Positions 40,418 to 41,819 of a DNA stretch of 41,819 bases are shown piece after piece. Positions within the stretch are counted from its first letter, which is position 1. The number at the start of each line of letters is the position of its first letter. The DNA is from an uncultured Clostridium sp. (GTDB taxonomy: Bacteria; Bacillota; Clostridia; Oscillospirales; Acutalibacteraceae): contig CAKUYY010000009.1 in NCBI GenBank assembly GCA_934717555.1, positions 1 to 41,819 on the forward strand, written 5' to 3'. The position numbers and the translations under genes were made by a program. Below the pieces are notes generated by a model. The model made no database searches, was not told the DNA's origin, and saw only the letters and a program-made list of their open reading frames with translations.

Positions 40418-41806
40418 ATGGAACCTGTTTTCATAGAGGACATTGTCCGCTGGTCAAAAGGGCGGCTTTTATGCGGAGATCCCCAGACAAAAGTGGATTC
40501 TGTATGCATTAACAGCCGGGAGGTACAGCAGGGAGCCCTGTTTGTGCCTATTATCGGGGAAAAGGTGGATGCCCATCGGTTTATCCCTTCCGCGCTGAAA
40601 AGCGGGGCGGCAGCGGTGCTGACACAGGAACATGAGGAAGCCCAGGGGGAGGGCGCCTGGATCCGGGTGGAAGATACGGTGCGGGCGCTTCAGGAGATCG
40701 CTGCCGGATACCGCAGCCGTTTTTCCCTCCCAGTGGTGGGGATCACCGGAAGCGTGGGAAAGACCAGCACCAAGGAAATGGTGGCGGCGGCCCTTTCCGC
40801 GGAAAAAAAAGTGATGAAAACGGCGGGGAATTTCAATAGCCAGATTGGGCTCCCCTTGACCATGTTCGGCCTGGAACAGGGGCAGGATGTGGCGGTGATC
40901 GAAATGGGGATGAGCGATTTCGGGGAAATGTCCCGCTTGAGCGCCATCGCACGGCCCGCCTGCGCGGTGATGACCAATATTGGGATTTCCCATATTGAAC
41001 AGTTGAAGACCCAGGAAAATATCCGTTCGGAAAAACTGCATATCATCGATTGTTTCCCCGAGGACGGCGTGTTATATCTCAATGTGGATGATCCCATGCT
41101 GGAGGAGCTTATGGGCCGTCTGCCGGTCAGGACGATAGGATATGGCATAGACAATCCTTGTGACTATCGGGCGGAAAAGATCCGTTGTGATGGGGAAAGC
41201 ACCCGTTTTCACCTGACCTATCCGGAAGGGGAGGCGGAGATCCAAATTCCCGCCATTGGGGAACACCATGTGCGCAATGCGTTGGCCGCCATCGCGGTAG
41301 CCAAAGGAATGGGCCTGTCCTTATCCGCGATCCAGCAGGGCCTCAGCCATTACCAGAATGCCGCTATGCGCCAGCAAATCCACAGGCTCCCATCCCTAAC
41401 CGTCATCGACGATTCTTACAACGCTAGCCCGGATTCCGCCAAAAGCGGGCTGAGTGTGCTTGCGCAGCTGCAAAATAAGGGCCGGAACATAGCGGTATTG
41501 GCCGACATGCTGGAGTTGGGAGAATATTCTGTGCAGGCCCACCGCCAGTTGGGAGAGACAGCCGCACGCATGGGGGTAGACCTTTTGGTAAGCGTGGGGG
41601 AACGGGCAAGAGCGATTGCCGACGGCGCGGCCAGCGAAGGGATTCCCGTGCGGAAATGCCAGACCAATCAGGAAGCCATTGATTATTTGAAAGGGCATTT
41701 ACAGGTTGGGGATGCCGTTTTGGTGAAGGGATCCCGGGGAATGCATACGGATGAAATCGTAAAAGCGCTGTTAACGTTGGATGATACATTTTTTTGTAAA
41801 AATTAA
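40418..41806 (+). CDS. murF: UDP-MurNAc-tripeptide--D-alanyl-D-alanine ligase (MurF)
   Basis: A 462-aa Mur ligase joining D-Ala-D-Ala to the MurNAc-tripeptide, the last cytoplasmic step before lipid I. N-terminal domain DSVCINSREVQQGALFVPI, ATP site GITGSVGKTSTKE (about 109-121), the typical GNFNSQIGLPLT and VIEMGMSDFGEM, and the C-terminal VIDDSYNASPDS with LADMLELGEY are all in order. The ATG lies 2 nt after the murE stop, so the genes are tightly coupled. The stop at 41806 is 13 nt before the window ends. More cell-wall genes (mraY, murD) may follow outside. Confidence 0.96.
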   Translation: MEPVFIEDIVRWSKGRLLCGDPQTKVDSVCINSREVQQGALFVPIIGEKVDAHRFIPSALKSGAAAVLTQEHEEAQGEGAWIRVEDTVRALQEIAAGYRSRFSLPVVGITGSVGKTSTKEMVAAALSAEKKVMKTAGNFNSQIGLPLTMFGLEQGQDVAVIEMGMSDFGEMSRLSAIARPACAVMTNIGISHIEQLKTQENIRSEKLHIIDCFPEDGVLYLNVDDPMLEELMGRLPVRTIGYGIDNPCDYRAEKIRCDGESTRFHLTYPEGEAEIQIPAIGEHHVRNALAAIAVAKGMGLSLSAIQQGLSHYQNAAMRQQIHRLPSLTVIDDSYNASPDSAKSGLSVLAQLQNKGRNIAVLADMLELGEYSVQAHRQLGETAARMGVDLLVSVGERARAIADGAASEGIPVRKCQTNQEAIDYLKGHLQVGDAVLVKGSRGMHTDEIVKALLTLDDTFFCKN

Positions 41807-41819
41807 AAAGATTTTTTGC

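Noticed and set aside
1..41819. CRISPR arrays, tRNA or rRNA genes, transposases, phage genes
   Set aside because: I looked for repeat-spacer periodicity, cloverleaf-like blocks and recombinase motifs on both strands and found none that I could support.

Overview
The window reads as chromosomal DNA of an anaerobic, low-to-mid GC Gram-positive bacterium of the class Clostridia, most likely a gut Oscillospiraceae/Ruminococcaceae-type organism. Evidence: a full-length pyruvate:ferredoxin oxidoreductase, a small monomeric [FeFe]-hydrogenase, a fermentative-type glutamate dehydrogenase, a GGGtGRT protein with its NifU-like partner, lipoproteins with Firmicute lipoboxes, strong AAGGAGG ribosome binding sites, and a murE-murF pair. 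There are no respiratory genes, no phage or IS genes, no CRISPR array and no tRNA or rRNA that I could recognise. The taxon is inferred from gene content only.

Layout. 0.3-2.3 kb (minus): the GGGtGRT / NifU-like pair, behind a good promoter and a ~200-nt leader. 2.5-5.1 kb: glyoxalase-fold protein, a PadR regulator with a palindrome over its own -10, a short promoter-terminator unit that looks like a small RNA, a lipoprotein and a 59-aa YtxH-like protein. 5.3-9.0 kb: OppA-type lipoprotein, QueG-like iron-sulfur protein and a NagZ-type glycosidase broken by one frameshift. 9.1-10.3 kb (minus): cinA. 10.7-15.0 kb: MarR regulator, CrtO-like membrane acyltransferase, [FeFe]-hydrogenase, serine hydrolase. 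15.1-18.4 kb: a Bce-type ABC transporter (ATPase and FtsX-like permease overlapping by 11 nt) with a textbook BceR-type operator and two tiny single-span membrane proteins at the operon end. 18.5-20.9 kb: a polar amino acid ABC importer whose binding protein is circularly permuted. 21.2-22.9 kb: YtcJ-like amidohydrolase. 23.2-26.0 kb (minus): a second Bce-type transporter, same architecture and same 11-nt overlap. 26.2-31.1 kb: FAD oxidoreductase, unknown membrane-anchored lipoprotein, HAD phosphatase, BclA-C-like protein. 31.3-32.8 kb: gdhA behind a promoter and a terminator-like leader hairpin. 33.1-34.5 kb (minus): CorC/HlyC-type protein. 35.0-38.7 kb: nifJ. 38.9-41.8 kb: murE-murF.

How it fits together. 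gdhA, nifJ and the hydrogenase are central fermentation genes; gdhA and nifJ carry the strongest codon bias, as expected for abundant proteins. The two Bce modules suggest defence against cell-envelope-active peptides, but no histidine kinase or response regulator lies here, so control must come from elsewhere. The features I find most worth following are the permuted amino-acid-binding protein, the two unannotated membrane peptides tied to a BceR-controlled transporter, the candidate small RNA at 3.7 kb, the gdhA leader, and the leader of the GGGtGRT operon.
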